Of a stretch of DNA of 64,000 nucleotides, positions 42,574-54,949 are shown piece by piece. Position numbers and translations under genes: made by a program. Every line of letters starts with the position of its first letter. Position 1 is the stretch's first letter. Origin of the DNA: Dictyophora rubrovolvata (lineage: Eukaryota > Basidiomycota > Agaricomycetes > Phallales > Phallaceae); contig CP114118.1 of the NCBI GenBank assembly GCA_029959195.1, positions 1,426,001-1,490,000 of the forward strand, written 5' to 3'. The notes under the pieces were generated by a model. It was not told the DNA's origin. It did not search any database and saw nothing but the letters and a program-made list of their open reading frames with translations.

Positions 42574-44149
42574 ATGTCTGAGCCAGCCAAAGAAGTAAAG
42601 GACGAGAAAAAAGATGAAAAACAGGAAGACAAAGCCGCGGAATTGACGAAATATAAGGTATACATGTTATTTCGTTGAGTATTTCAGCTTCCCTGACTTC
42701 TATGGTCACCCTTACCCTGTCGTGCGGCTGGGTTTATTAGACTGCGGCAGATATAGTGCACAACGCGACCAAAAAATTGATCGAACTTGCTGTGGAAGGC
42801 GTCAAGGTTATTGATTTGTGCATCGAAGGCGATAAACTCATTGAACAGGGAACTGCTGCTGTATACAACAAGGGAGGAAAGGGTACAAAAATCAGCAAGG
42901 GTGCTAAATATCTTTTTATACTTGTTTTGGTGCTGATTTTTTCACAAGGTTCTGCTTTTCCAACTTGCATCTCTGTGAACAACTGTGTTTCACACTTTTC
43001 TCCGCTGGCGTGAGTCGGTCCGTTCCCGATTCAAGCGCTCTGCTGAGCGTAGCATATTGCTTGAACAGCTCTGATCCACAATCCTCGCTAACCCTAGCCA
43101 AGGATGATGTTGTAAAACTCCATCTGGGCGCGCATATTGATGGATTTGCTTCGATCAGTGCAGAAACAATTATTGTTGGTGCCAGCGAGCAAGAGCCAGC
43201 AACTGGAAGACGAGCCGACGTCGTCAAGGCTGCATGGCATGCCGCTGAACTTGCGATGAGATTAGTAAAGGTAGAGAATAAGAATTGGGCGGTAACCGAG
43301 GGTGTCAGCAAGGTTATTTCCGCATGGGATTGTAAAGCAGTAGAAGGTACCCCTTTATGTGTGCTTCAACCATTTTTTTTTTTTGAACAAGCACCGTTTC
43401 GTCAGGGATGCTATCATGCCAGCACTCAAAAAACGTTATTGATGGCAAGAAAAGGATTATCCTTGGACCTACACAAGAGCAGCGGTCAAACTTGGATACA
43501 GTTACTTTTGCCGAAGGCGAGGTTTACGGGGTGGATGTCTTGGTTTCCTCTGGGGAAGATGGGAAGGCAGGTCGTTGTTATATGTTTTTGATCACTTGGT
43601 AAGGCTCAATATCTTTTTTCATAGGCTCGTGAAGAAGAAACTCGAACGACAGTCTATCAGCGTGTTTCGGATGTGACCTACTCGCTCAAGATGAAAACGT
43701 CGCGTGCCGTCTTCTCTGAAGTTCAAAAGAAAGCGGGAACATTTCCATTTAATGTCAGAGTGCTCGACGACGAAAAGCGAGCACGGATGGGATTACAAGA
43801 GGCGACCCAGCATGGTCTAGTGCGACCGTACGAAGTACTGTGCGTAGCTTTTCTTCGAAAGTAGTAAAAAAAATCCTCTCTAATATTATCATCCAATAGT
43901 TATACGCCAGCTAGCACCTTCGTTGCACAATTCCACTTCACAATTGCTTTATTACCCGGCGGACCTTCCTTGATTAGCCATCTTCCTTGTTGGTATAAAC
44001 CCGAGCTTGTTAAAACTGAAAAAGACCTGGAGGACGTCGAGTTAAAGGATATCCTTTCCAAAAAATTAAGAGAGAATAAAAAAAGCAAGAAAAAGAAGGC
44101 GAAGGCTGAAGAAGTCGACGCCGGGGAGACACAGGAGAAGGCGGAATGA
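42574..44149 (+). CDS. EBP1/PA2G4-like, inactive methionine-aminopeptidase fold
   Basis: Several short exons encode MSEPAKEVKDEKKDEKQEDKAAEL then KTAADIVHNATKKLIELAVEGVKVIDLCIEGDKLIEQ, FPTCISVNNCVSHFSPL, LHLGAHIDGFASISAETIIVG, RADVVKAAWHAAELAMRLVK, IILGPTQEQRSNLDTVTFAEGEVYGVDVLVSSGEGK-like sequence and a Lys-rich tail (KLRENKKSKKKKAKAEE). This is the pita-bread fold of human PA2G4/EBP1 and fission yeast Cut-type relatives, which bind the ribosome exit tunnel region and double-stranded RNA and lack aminopeptidase metal ligands. The Lys-rich tail is expected for ribosome binding. The end is only 32 bp from the convergent PCC1. Confidence 0.9.
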
Positions 44150-44181
44150 GAGCGTTGATGAGTATACCTTCTTTGTTAAAA

Positions 44182-44597
44182 TTATGATGTAGTGTTGGTG
44201 ATATGAGACTGTTCCGCTGCATTGTCTGCAAATGCGTCGAGGGTCCGGGTGATCAGATCAAGATTCTCAAGGAATGAATTTAACGTCAGCCGTGTTAAAC
44301 GAATGGTCAAAATGGAAAAGGAGCTGCGAGAGGATAACAAGTTCTGCTTTCGTGTTTCTTCATGAATGGTTAGAAATTGCACTTACACTATGAGCACATT
44401 CCCCTGAACATCGAAAGTTCGTTTCACCGCACCTGCGCTGAGTTCTTGGTCGACTTGAAGGACCTGGCGAACAAGCTGCGCATGATCCTCGCTTAGAAAT
44501 GGAATCTGAATACTTCTGGAAGAAGAAAACAAAGAAAATAAGCGAGAAATGATCTGCGAAAGCATGCTAAGAATTCTATTCACAAATCATGCTCCAT
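44182..44597 (-). CDS. PCC1: EKC/KEOPS complex subunit PCC1
   Basis: A 14-nt first exon (MEHDL) is joined to SIQIPFLSEDHAQLVRQVLQVDQELSAGAVKRTFDVQGNVLIV and then SFSILTIRLTRLTLNSFLENLDLITRTLDAFA. This matches fungal Pcc1, the dimerisation subunit of the EKC/KEOPS complex that makes t6A in tRNA and affects telomeres and transcription. The length of about 100 residues is usual. The first exon is too short to be found by frame scanning; its GTGAAT donor and the CAG acceptor give the right frame. The C-terminal AEQSHITNTTS is poorly conserved. Confidence 0.88.
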
Positions 44598-44773
44598 AGG
44601 CTGTATTTGACCTTGACTATTGCTGCGATGTAGGAAGAGCTCGTGTCTGTGATCAACCTGTCACCGGCGTGACCGGCGACCTTGCAGGAAGATCGCATTC
44701 AGGTTTGCACGACCGTGACGGAGTCAACTCGTGGGTAGTTTTGTGCTCTCCCCGCCAGGGTTACGAGAACAAA
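44598..44773. promoter_or_regulatory. Divergent promoter, PCC1 and CAF120
   Basis: The two start codons are 176 bp apart, so one compact region serves both genes. No TATA box is seen. Confidence 0.4.
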
Positions 44774-47700
44774 ATGACTTCCACCGCATGGAATCCTCGG
44801 AATTCTAGTCAGTTTGGGCAACAGGGGGACACAAAGTTGTCAAGCGGTCGCACCCTTTCCAAAACCCCCTCCAGTTCTCGTGCTGGCCGATCAAGTTCTC
44901 TATTCAGCTTTGGCAGCAGCAAAAAAACAAGTTCCCCTCAGATCACTCCATTTACACCAAATATCCCTAGCTCACCTGACTCTCAACAAGCATCTATGGA
45001 ACAGAATCAAAACAGCAATGACCCCGTGAGAAGCTAATTTTGTCCAGAGTCTCGCGTTCACGCAGTCGCACTAACTTCCGTCTATTAGAGCCCTTCTCAG
45101 CATGCTAAACGACCCTCTTTAGTCAATGATGCTCCCTCAATGAATCCGGCCTTAGTTATCCAGCGCGAGATCAAGTCTGTCGTCGATCTGGCCTTGGCTC
45201 ATGCTCATAAGATATATTATTCGGGTCCCCTTATTCGTCGCGTCGAACGTCTTGCCGATGGAAATAAGCCAGCTTTGGATGAAGGTTGGGTAGATGTTTG
45301 GGCCCAGTTGGGCGGCACCACGCTAAGCGTCTGGGATATGAAAGCTATTGAAGAAGCTAACAAGCGGGGGGAAGAGGTGCCACCAAGTTATATCAACATA
45401 ACCGACTGCGTATGTCCAGCTCCCCGCTTTGCGGCCTGTTACTGAGACATCCCTTAGTTTGTTCAAGTTCTTGGAGCCTTGACCAGTCCTGCCACACCGA
45501 CAACGCCTTCCAAAAGATACACCAATGTAATCACATTGAATACCGCGGGTTCTAATTTGATTTTCTTTGCATGTCCATCATCTGCCGCTCTGGTCGCATG
45601 GGCTACCTGTATGTGATTCTTTATTCATATTTTGATGAAAGTCCTGACACTTGCGGCTTAGCTATCCGGTTGGCAGGCTGGGAGAAATCTCGTTTAGAAG
45701 AAATTTATACCGGTCACCTTTTGAGAATGACACTGTGCGATAACGGCACTTGTAAGTACCACTCAAGTTGTCTCAGTTACCTCCCACTTATTTGCTTTTG
45801 TTCAGGGAGTGACCCCCCGAGCACTTTGTCTAAGAGCCGTCTGGAAGGATTTGTTAAAGCTCGTATTTCCGGTCACACTGATTGGAAGACGTTTTGGATG
45901 TCTCTCTCGCTATCAACAGAATTTTTGTCGGAAGAGCGTGCATATCGTTCTACTTCACCTGTTATGAGCGCGCGTTCGAAGCATCGTGTATCTAATCTAT
46001 TCTCTCGTGGTCACCAGAATGATACTCAGACGACTGGTCCTGCTGTCCCCGTTATCTCTTTTTATGCATCCCCCAAGCCCAAAGATCGCAAAAGGCCCCT
46101 CCTAACGCTGAGAGATGTGACACAGGTAAATTACCCAGTCTTAGTCGCAAAATGCTGCCTAATTCATACTAGGCATATGCTGTATATCCCGAAAGACCTG
46201 AAGTGATTCAGAAAAGCACGTTAATCAAAATTGAGGGTCATCTGGGGACCGAAGATGTCGCGGGGCCTATGAAAGGCAGAGAGTGTTGGATAATGATTAT
46301 GCCTGAAACACAGCAAGCATTTCCCGTCCTTGAACTGGTAAAATGGTTGATTGGTAGGTTTTTCCTGGATTGTGGAAAGATTCAAGTTAACTAATTCGAC
46401 GTAAGCTATACATGATATGTATAGTTTGTATGGTCGACCCAACGCATATGTTTGGGATCCCCGACAACCAGTTTCTATGTGGTTTGGCTACCCAGTCGGG
46501 AATCAACGAGAGGTATTACCTTTTTTCCTTACCAGAGTTCATATTGACAATTCCTTTTAAGCACTTGTTTATTTCTCGAGAGGAAGCTGAGCGCCTCGAC
46601 CCTCGCGATGATCGTACTTCATCGATTCGAACACAACTGACCCAGACTCTCATTCAACGCATGTACTCGTCAAATATGCCAGTAGACCAGGGTAAATCCA
46701 TTGAAACAGTTCAATCACAGACCCAGCTTTCGCAGCAACAAAGTGGTCAAGAAAGTGCATCGCTTTCTCCTCCTGCGACAGCCGTTGTAGATTATTCCCA
46801 ACCAGCACAGATCCACCAGACACACTCCCTGGAGGCTCGGAACGTTTCTGCGGTTCGCTCTGTCAGTAACTCTTCTCCGAGCCAGTCTCAGGCTACAAGG
46901 GAGACGACTAATTCGACATTGCCCCTTAACCCTCCTGTGTCGACAAACCCTAGGCCTCTGGATATTCAATTTACGAATTCCGTCCCACCATCACCGTCTA
47001 CCATTGGCAATTTCATTTCCCAGGCTTTGTTACCCCAACCTCCTCTAAGCAACGATAATTCTACTCAAGGACAGTCACCAGACAGAGAAGCGGGAGTCCC
47101 GCCATCCAACCAAGGCCGATCCCCGCCGAAAACTCTCCCTCGCGAGGGCTCAGCTACTAGTTCGAACCTACCTCATAATATTGATTCCATTACTTCTGGT
47201 CTTCGTCCTCACCCGACAACACTGCCGTTGCACCCCCACCCTAAGTCACCCCAGGCGGTATCACCACCTCGCAGCCCTCCCTTACCTGCAATGCCGAAGC
47301 AAGTCCTTGACCCCACTGAAATCAAGCAACCCGTGCCAGGTTTGGCAGCTTTTACATCACCAGTTGCTGCAGATATGAATGATCTTGTGAACGAACCGGG
47401 TAAGGGTATCCGCAGCTTAGTTTCGCTGGTTGTTTCTTATTCGTTAAATTCCCGATACAGCATCTCTTTTTGTTTTACGAGAGAGCACAACCCAACACAA
47501 TGCTCAGAAAATGAAAGAGCCTACGGACCTTTGGAGTCGCAGTGACGATGACGAGGGAGCAAGTGGAGGAGATCCAGACTCGACTGGTCCTGAAAACATT
47601 CCTCCTCAATTGATCTCTCGGTCTGCGCCGCCCAACGCTTACAAATCCAGTAGTGAAAACTCGGCAAAAGGTGATGGGTTTAACACACGTGTACGAGCCA

Positions 47701-49492
47701 GCGTTGGCCGAAAACCTTCTGGCGCCCGTGCCCGTCCGGGATCAGGTCTCGTGCGACCTCCTGAATTTGATACTCCACCCTCTGCAATCAGTTTTGACCA
47801 GATGGACGAGCGTAGTGAGCTTCCTTATGATGACACAGTCAGTACTCTGGCGGCGATGAATTTTTTCGAGTCTCATGAGGGATTCGATCTTCCTTCGCTG
47901 TCGAGTCCACCTCCACCCAAGCAGAATGTGTCTGCCGCCGAGTCTACTTCTCAGCGTCTTTCATCTCCAAAACCGTCCTCTGTAGCGTCAAGTAATGATG
48001 GTCCACAGTTCAGATCTTCCTTTGCACTGTCGAAACAAGCCGCGGAACGACATGCTAAAGTCCAAGCTCAACAGGAGGCCAGGCATCAACCTGGTAAACC
48101 TAAGACCAATGGCGGCATTAAGCCCGTAAAGAAACCCTCTGATACATGGGCAGAAAGCAGCGAGGAAGAAGAGGAGGAGGAGGAGGAGGATGATGATGAT
48201 GAGGGGTCTGATGTAGAGCCATCTGCCAAACCGGCTCTTCCCCCTAAAATCAGACAACCTGTTCCAGATGTCCGCACTTCTGTATATCCATCCGCACAAC
48301 CGAATGCGAGTAAAGAAGGAATAGCGCATAGCAGATTTCTTCCTCAACCACCCAGCAACGGAGGTATGATGCAATTGTCGTTCCCCTGAGCTTGTTTATA
48401 ATTTGGATGTTTATAGGCTTAGATCCTAACAGAGGAATAAATGAAGATCGACGCCGTCCTTCAGGCGATGAACCTCGAGCTCATATTGCAAACCCTCACA
48501 TGATCGCTCGCCAGTCGGTGTGGAGCAGTGTTTTGGATCCCACACCTCCCCCGAAGCTTGGCTCCGGCAATAAAGACACGTTCATTCAAGTAGATGAAAG
48601 CGAGACCATGACGAAAGCATTCCAACCCCAAGGTCTACTCTCAGCCGGTATACAAGACAAGGAAGACCGTTCAGCTAAACGTCAAGAGGAACTAGCTCGT
48701 GAAACTGGCGCATCTCTGATCAATGTGCCCAGTAAACCACCTCCACCTCAAACCGGTTTATTAGGCGCTATTACTGCGCATGAACGAGAGCGCAAGCGCG
48801 AAGGGGGTGTCGGTGCTGCATTGACAGAAAGGGAGCGTGAACGTAGATTAGCTGAGGAAAGGCAACGGAAGCTCGATGATTTGCAGCGTCAGCAGTTAGA
48901 TCAAATATCACAAGGGGGTATGGGGAACCCCTACGAAATGTATGGTCAGCAAGGCTTTCCTAACATCATGCCTACTTTTGACCCCCGCATGTCGATGAAC
49001 CCTATGATGCTCAACCCTTTCATGGGATTCCCTACGATGCCGTTTGGTAACCCTCAACAAAACATGGCGGCTTTAATGGCGGCCCAACAAGCCTATCAAC
49101 AAGCAATGTTATCTTTCAGTCAAGCAGGTAGTCAAGCCGGAGATGTCCCCGCCAATGCCAACGCCGGTGTGGCTGCTCCTCTAGCTCCTCAAATGACTGG
49201 AATGTCAGGCATCCAACCCCCTATGATGGGTGTCGATCCTCGCATGTCGATGGTATTCAACCCATGGATGATGAACCCTGGTGCGATGGGTATGGGAATG
49301 AATTTCCCTGGGATGGCCAACATGAATATGAATTCTTCGGGAGGTTTAGACCCAAGAATGAGCGGTTTATCGGTTAATCGCCCGGATTCTGCAGGTCAAG
49401 GACAACCAGCATCCCTTGGCACACCATCCCCTCGACAAAATTCACCCGCTCCGCCTCGCTCCTCCAACAATAGTCCATTACCTCCGTCGTAA
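44774..49492 (+). CDS. CCR4-NOT associated CAF120-like PH-domain protein
   Basis: The gene starts MTSTAWNPRNSSQFGQQ with a Ser-rich leader. A PH domain follows (residues about 110-230: DEGWVDVWAQLGGTTLSVWD … PPSYINITDCFVQVL … RYTNVITLNTAGSNLIFFACPSSAALVAWATAIRLAGWEK), then a second PH-like part (STLIKIEGHLGTEDVAGPMKGRECWIMIMPE … FPVLELVKWLIALHDMYSLYGRP). The rest is long and disordered: Pro/Ser/Gln-rich, an acidic Glu/Asp run (48160-48215), a coiled coil (EERQRKLDDLQRQQLDQ) and a Met/Pro/Asn-rich C-terminus (PRMSMNPMMLNPFMG). This layout matches fungal CAF120 proteins linked to CCR4-NOT. An in-frame Met at 44669 is upstream and less likely the start. Confidence 0.85.
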
Positions 49493-49621
49493 TTATGATA
49501 CGTAATATGTAGTCCCGTTTTTATGTTCTTTATACATTTTGGACGCACGCATGACCTGCAGGGCCTTTCTTTTTTTTTCTAAAATACCGCTATACCGATT
49601 AACTACATGGACATTAATAAA

Positions 49622-50610
49622 TTAGCTGTTTTGATTTGCCCTGGGATAATTGCTCCAACCCAGTGACTTGTCTATCACGTTTGCACTGGCGTCCGGTTCC
49701 AGCTGACCTTGTTGATTCCTTCGAGCTCTATTTTCTGACTTCAGAAAAACAAGCGCAATAGAAAGGAGAAACCGCAAACCTGAAAAAGGTATAGGACAAT
49801 ACAACGTCATCTACCTCACCTACTTCTGCGTAATCCTTATCTATGAAAAATAATAATGGTAGATCCACCTCTTCACCAGCCAGAAGCTTCTGTTCTTCGA
49901 AACAAAAACACTCAACCTTTGCAAAATAAGGTGCGACCTACGAGTCGCTTCATTAGGAGACAGCTGAAGCATAAAGACATGGCACGCGCACCTTGTCTGG
50001 GGTAACATTGTATGTTGCTATTCCGATTATGTCTTTGTTTGATTTGTTCTTTACTTTATAGAAAGCCAAGGCAGTCTCGCCGGGGAGGACGTAGATGTAT
50101 TTTTGTTGTGGTACAAATGACCACGGGAGAGCTTCTGAAGTGTCTGCATTAAAATGCACTTTGATACGTTTTGCACCTTCAACTGGAACCAATCGCTCTG
50201 GAGTAAACAGGCCTTTCCCAGTCACCGGTGTCCCTGCAAATCCGGTTGCTGAGCAAAATGCTCGGTATAGCGGTACAGCTGCATACGAAAGGCCGAGTGA
50301 TATAAGAATCTGCGATGCGACTCGTGAGGGTAAATTTAAAAAAATGAGAAAAACGCACTATAGACGTAGAATATAACAATAATGAGCGATTTCTTTCTCT
50401 GAACAAACGCTCCCGTGCTTTCCAACCATTGGAGTTCGTCGAATAATGGAAATAGCCATTTTTAGCACTAGCAGTATACTTCCATGCGTGCTTTAAGACA
50501 CTTCTATGATTATTTCTAAAAGAAGGATTTAACTAACAATAACATTGATTTTAAGTACATGGATATGTATTATGATAATGACTCACAGAAGTTCTCAGCA
50601 AAGCACTCAT
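49622..50610 (-). CDS. COX11: Cytochrome c oxidase assembly protein COX11
   Basis: From a matrix-side segment WKARERLFRERNRSLLLYSTSI and membrane helix ILISLGLSYAAVPLYRAFCSATGFAGTP the protein continues RIKVHFNADTSEALPWSFVPQQKYIYVLPGETALAFYKVKNKS, then TYNVTPDKV and APYFAKVECFCFEEQKLLAGEEVDLPLLFFIDKDYA. VECFCFEEQ holds the conserved CFC copper-binding motif. COX11 delivers copper to the CuB site of cytochrome oxidase subunit 1. The C-terminus ANVIDKSLGWSNYPRANQNS is less conserved. The first exon with the presequence is not settled; Met at 50610 is a candidate but its splice phase does not fit well. Confidence 0.88.
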
Positions 50611-50682
50611 TCAAACCGTGGAGACCGCCAGAGGATCCCACTTACATAATCGACCGTGTTTTGCGAAAGAACTACGGCACGA

Positions 50683-51673
50683 ATGTCTACTTCGAACAAA
50701 AACGGTGGTCAAAATGACTCTGTTCAGCCTTCAATATCAGACGCGGACTTAGAAAAACTACTCAACAGAGAAGCATCTGCCTTTCAACGAGAATTAGAAG
50801 TGGGGCGAATTTTGGCGGCATTCAAACTTAAGTAGGGAATGCCATTCCAACATTTGGACTCTTTTGCTTATTTAGGCATTGCGTTTCAGTCCTTATGATA
50901 TACTAGACATCGAAGAATCTGCTAGTCCAGAAGCTATCAAGAGAAAATATCGGCAACTTTCATTGTGTTCGTCTCGCGACTGTAACATCTATGTCAATGG
51001 TCAAGCACTAATGGTGAATCTTTCATTTAGTTATCCATCCTGATAAGACCCCTCATCCTCGCGCTCCCGAAGCCTTTGATCTTCTGAAGAAGGTAGTTCA
51101 CGCATCCGCCACTTTCCAAAACCAGCTCTCAACTTGTTTCGCAGGCTGAATCTGAGCTCAGCGACAAAGCGAAACGAGATGAATTGGACGCTGTGATTAA
51201 GCAGGCTCGGAGTATGTTGCTAAAAGAGCTATCCTTACCTGTTACTATTGCCGAAGACGACGAGCGATTCATAGTCATTGAAGCATCCTTCAAACTGAAA
51301 CTAAGGCAAAAGACAAAAGAGCTTCTAATCGAAGAGGAACTTGCACGTCGAAAGTATGTTCCTAACAGAGATGGGCATCATTGAAGTGTAATTGATTTTT
51401 ATGTCAATTTTTCCCCGGCGTAGAGCCATTAAAATGAACTTAGCTAACGAAGGCCTGGAAGCCAAACGTAAAGAAGATGAAGTGTTAGAGAGGAAAAGGA
51501 AAGCAGAAGAAGAGAAAACCTGGGAAGGTGTGTTATCCTAATCTTCTATCCGATATTTTTTACCAACATAATTGGGCTGAGCAGAAGGGAGAGAAGCTCG
51601 AGTAGGTAGCTGGCGATCTTTTGCTGCGGCTCCAAAGAAAAAGAAGAAGGCTAAGGTGAATTTATTGGGATGA
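50683..51673 (+). CDS. J-domain protein, DNAJC8/SPF31-like
   Basis: MSTSNKNGGQNDSVQPSISDADLEKLLNREASAFQRELEVGRILAAFKLNPYDILDIEESASPEAIKRKYRQLSL leads into the J-domain HPD loop (HPDKTPHPRAPEAFDLLKKAESELSD), then a long coiled coil (DELDAVIKQARSMLL … RQKTKELLIEEELARRK … EGLEAKRKEDEVLERKRKAEEEK) and a basic tail. This matches DNAJC8/Spf31, a spliceosome-associated HSP40 partner. Five or so short introns interrupt it. The stop at 51671-51673 lies 84 bp from the convergent RMI1. Confidence 0.87.
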
Positions 51674-51757
51674 TACATTAATTTTATACTTTTATCGTTA
51701 CAGGCTATGCGTGTGTACTGTCTCGTGGGATTATGCAATTTGATCCATGTTATTAAA

Positions 51758-53103
51758 TTAATCAATGACAATGACATTTTCCTCTGGTGAAGCAATTCGT
51801 CTCCTGACGCGTCTAGGCATCGCGGGAGCTACATTTTCCTTGTCCTCGGAATCAGAATCAATAGCAATGACCTCGACGTTATCATTGGTATGGCGTGAGG
51901 TATCGTTGGAAGTTTCTACGTTTATCTCTCCACCGACTGTGGCAGCCTGCTCGGCATTATCCACTTCTCGCAGGAACTCCTCGTTTAATGGCTCATCGTC
52001 TCCAAATTCGGACGAATCATGTTCGACTGTGATTTCGTGACTTAGTTTGCTCGGTTGTCTGACGGAGGCAGTGAATGTACGCGGCAAAGAGATGTGTGCG
52101 TCAGTAGTAGATATTTGAGATGTCGAAGCCGTAGGAGCGTCACGCCTTCCTGGGGTTCGTCGGCGTCTGGTTAAGGGTTCGTGCTCGTGTTCTTGAGAAG
52201 ACGTGTGCGATCTCAAGTGGCTTGGTGCGTCATCTGGGCCTAGATCGCGCAAAGGCTCTCTGGCATTTAGAGCAGAAGTCCCTTGGGTGTCGTCTTCAGG
52301 ATCTGGTCGACTAAGACCGTTCAACCGTTCAGAAAGTGTAGATGGATGCAATAAACAAATGACTAACCCAAGTCTTTGCCTGATATCCTCGGCAAATTGG
52401 GCATCGCGATAAACCTCCAGTTCTTCTGTCATGTATCCTTTCAATTCAACGTTGAGAGGTTCGAGAAAAGCAATGCCTCTGCGAATGAGAACGTCTTTTA
52501 TAATCATCTGAAGGAAAAGCAAAACAAAGGAATCAAGAATTTGTCGGAATTCCTTTGTCTCCTTTATTTGTCACGTACTTTATATCCCAACGGTGTAACA
52601 CCGAGCTCCAATTCTGGCAATCTTTTGAACTCAATGGCCCTAATGGAATGAGTGCCGTCATTAACTTCTAGTCTTAACATAGACCTGGGGAATTTTGGAA
52701 TAGGACCGTCTTCGGGATCGCCGTTATCGTTCTCCTCGGCTAAGCCAGTTAAATCAGCCCGGTCGATTCTTATTTGATGAGTATTTTGTAGACTGAAAGC
52801 GCTATGACCTATTTCTGTGATGGACATTATCTGAACGAGAAACCTTCCGCGGAGCTGGGTGTTTTCGAGGGAGGCTATATCGGCAGGAAATCCGGTTCCT
52901 TCGAGCATGGAATCACGGAGATCTGAATTTAAAAGTTGCATTTCAACATTTTTTATGATTTCTTCGCTCTGTGACTGAACATCAGTGAGATTCAGCTCCT
53001 CCGCAATCCACGATAAACAAGCTTCGAGCCAAGCTGGATTGACTTTAGGTTTGGGATAATTTTGGCCGATCCAACTCAGAATAATGGGCGGGATCGATGT
53101 CAT
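51758..53103 (-). CDS. RMI1: RecQ-mediated genome instability protein RMI1
   Basis: Exon 1 encodes MTSIPPIILSWIGQNYPKPKVNPAWLEACLSWIAEELNLTDVQSQSEEIIKNVEMQLLNSDLRDSM, the RMI1 N-terminal helical domain, then the OB-fold (GRFLVQIMSITEIGHSAFSLQNTHQIR … MLRLEVNDGTHSIRAIEFKRLPELELGVTPLGYK) and, after an intron, MIIKDVLIRRGIAFLEPLNVELKG. RMI1 binds topoisomerase III and Sgs1/BLM to dissolve double Holliday junctions. The C-terminal half is acidic, Ser/Arg-rich and disordered. A further small intron near 52330-52370 is possible (GTTAGT donor, TTAG acceptor). Confidence 0.87.
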
Positions 53104-53310
53104 GACCTATGCCTGTTAATCGTGATTTTTGCCATATATAAGTGAGTGGATTTGGAAGCAGATTGGCAATAATGGCAACGGAAGGAATCACTAGCACTTC
53201 TCAAGCACTGTTTAGCGCGGCAGCATATGAGTTGTGTGTGTGACATTGAAATTTGAATCTGTCACATTATCATGGGCCACTAAAGTAAACACAAACTTGA
53301 ACAGGTGAAT

Positions 53311-54949
53311 TATGCTGCTGTCTTCACTACGCTGACTGTCGGATGATCTCCCGCCTTGTGCGTTGGATCCAACATGCCCTCCGTAGCTAAGGATAGAGGA
53401 TATGTTCCCTTCGTCAATAATGCTATTCTGGCAGCTCTTCCCTCCAAAGTACGAGGGTCCAAAAGTTCCTGCAGCCCGTCCATATCTTCTTCTCCAGGAA
53501 GTGTAGCGATCCTGAGTAACGTTTTTTCTTTCGACCCAAACTGTCAATTTCAAATATAACTTACAGGCTTTCCAAGGTCGGTAATAACAAAAACCCGTCC
53601 GTGAACGCGTTGTAATCACAGATATGGTCGATAGTCTGCCTGGTTTGCTCCATATCCAAAGATTTCAAGAAGAGGCTGTTTGTGCCATCGATAGATTGTA
53701 TGGATTTCTTGAATACAGCCGCGAGCCTTTCCCTATCTAGACTATGCCCTTCTGACAGGGATGTAGTCAACCAGGCCGGCAGTTGAGCGCAGTGCCAGAG
53801 TGGTCTGGTTGATACCCCGTACCAAAATGGAAAACACACCTGATGAAATATCAATTTTTCAGGGAAGGAGTGATAATGAAAGGGGGAGCATACAATCAGC
53901 GAAGGGGTATCCGTTGCTACATAGATTTTACTCAGATCCAATTCTGCCATGCTCAATGACAACTCATTGAAAGCTGGGTCGTCTTCAGCAAGGCCTTGGC
54001 ATCGGTCAATGGCTCGCCCTAAAAGCGTCATACATCTCTCCACTTCAAAGCGGGCGTCTGCAACATTTTTTTGGTAAGTATCCGACGTATCTTGGGGACA
54101 CTGCGTTCGTGCAGAATCCAACTCCCGTTGCTGGCAGGCTTTGAAATAAGCTCGGGAGTTCTGGAACGGTCCTCTGTCCAAAGGCAATCTTCCCCGATCC
54201 TCCCCGTAGAACAAAGGGTGCGAAATTGGACCAACGAAAAATGTATGATTATCTGGCGTTTCCTCTTTGACGTATAGACTTCCTATGGAATTAAACCGGT
54301 GTTTGAAAAGCTCGATTGACCAATGAGCGATTTGTTTCACAAGTAAGTCCTGGTCATTTGAACTGATAGTTGAGAAAATGGTGGATAGTTTGATTCCATT
54401 AAACTAGCGAAGCAATCATTCCGTAAGTAGAGTCGGTGTTGAATCAAATAGCTGGGCGCATGACAAACCTTTTCTGAAAGCATAAAGATTCCCAGAGGAT
54501 GAGAGTCACAAGAGCTGAAGTGAAGAATGCGTGGGACTGGAATAGTCGTTTTTGAAGCAAGGTACCGGATAGTGGCTACCTGAGGATATTCATTTACAAA
54601 AAGCTAAGTTGCAAAGCCTCAATCTTCACCTCCGATTCCATAACATACGCTGGCAATGGCTTTAGCAGTGATCGAAGAATCACCTCCACGTTGTCCAACA
54701 ATTTGATGCTAAAGATCTAAAGTAGCGGGTTTTCCAATTTTCGGCTTAATAATTACTTGTGGGGACAATGCCATCACCTTGCAACATTCATCTTTTGAGA
54801 CGTTAATGATAAATTGAATATTGTTGAACAATATCGTTCTTACTTTTCCCAACAAAGTCTACTTCTTTTACCTCCTTTCCCAAGATTTCAGATACGGTCC
54901 CTTGTATCACTTCGAAATCAACGTCAGTGAATAATTTCAGTTGAGACAT
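53311..54949 (-). CDS. Aminoglycoside phosphotransferase-fold protein, probable pseudokinase
   Basis: Spliced segments include MSQLKLFTDVDFEVIQGTVSEILGKEV, VATIRYLASKTTIPVPRILHFSS, PLGIFMLSEK, a helical insert with RAYFKACQQRELDSARTQCP, then LSMAELDLSKIYVATDTPSLIV spliced to CFPFWYGVSTRPLWHCAQLPAWL and a C-terminal helical part ending HPTVSVVKTAA. The order matches fungal APH-family proteins. In relatives the catalytic loop reads WHPDLHLNNIFV and the metal loop IIDWQ; here the aligned residues are SMAELDLSKIYV and PFWYG, so the catalytic Asp, the Asn and the metal-binding Asp all seem changed. It probably cannot transfer phosphate. Some exon joins are inferred. Confidence 0.72.

Noticed and set aside
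48160-48215. GAG/GAT repeat
   Set aside because: It encodes an acidic run in the disordered part of CAF120, not a separate element.
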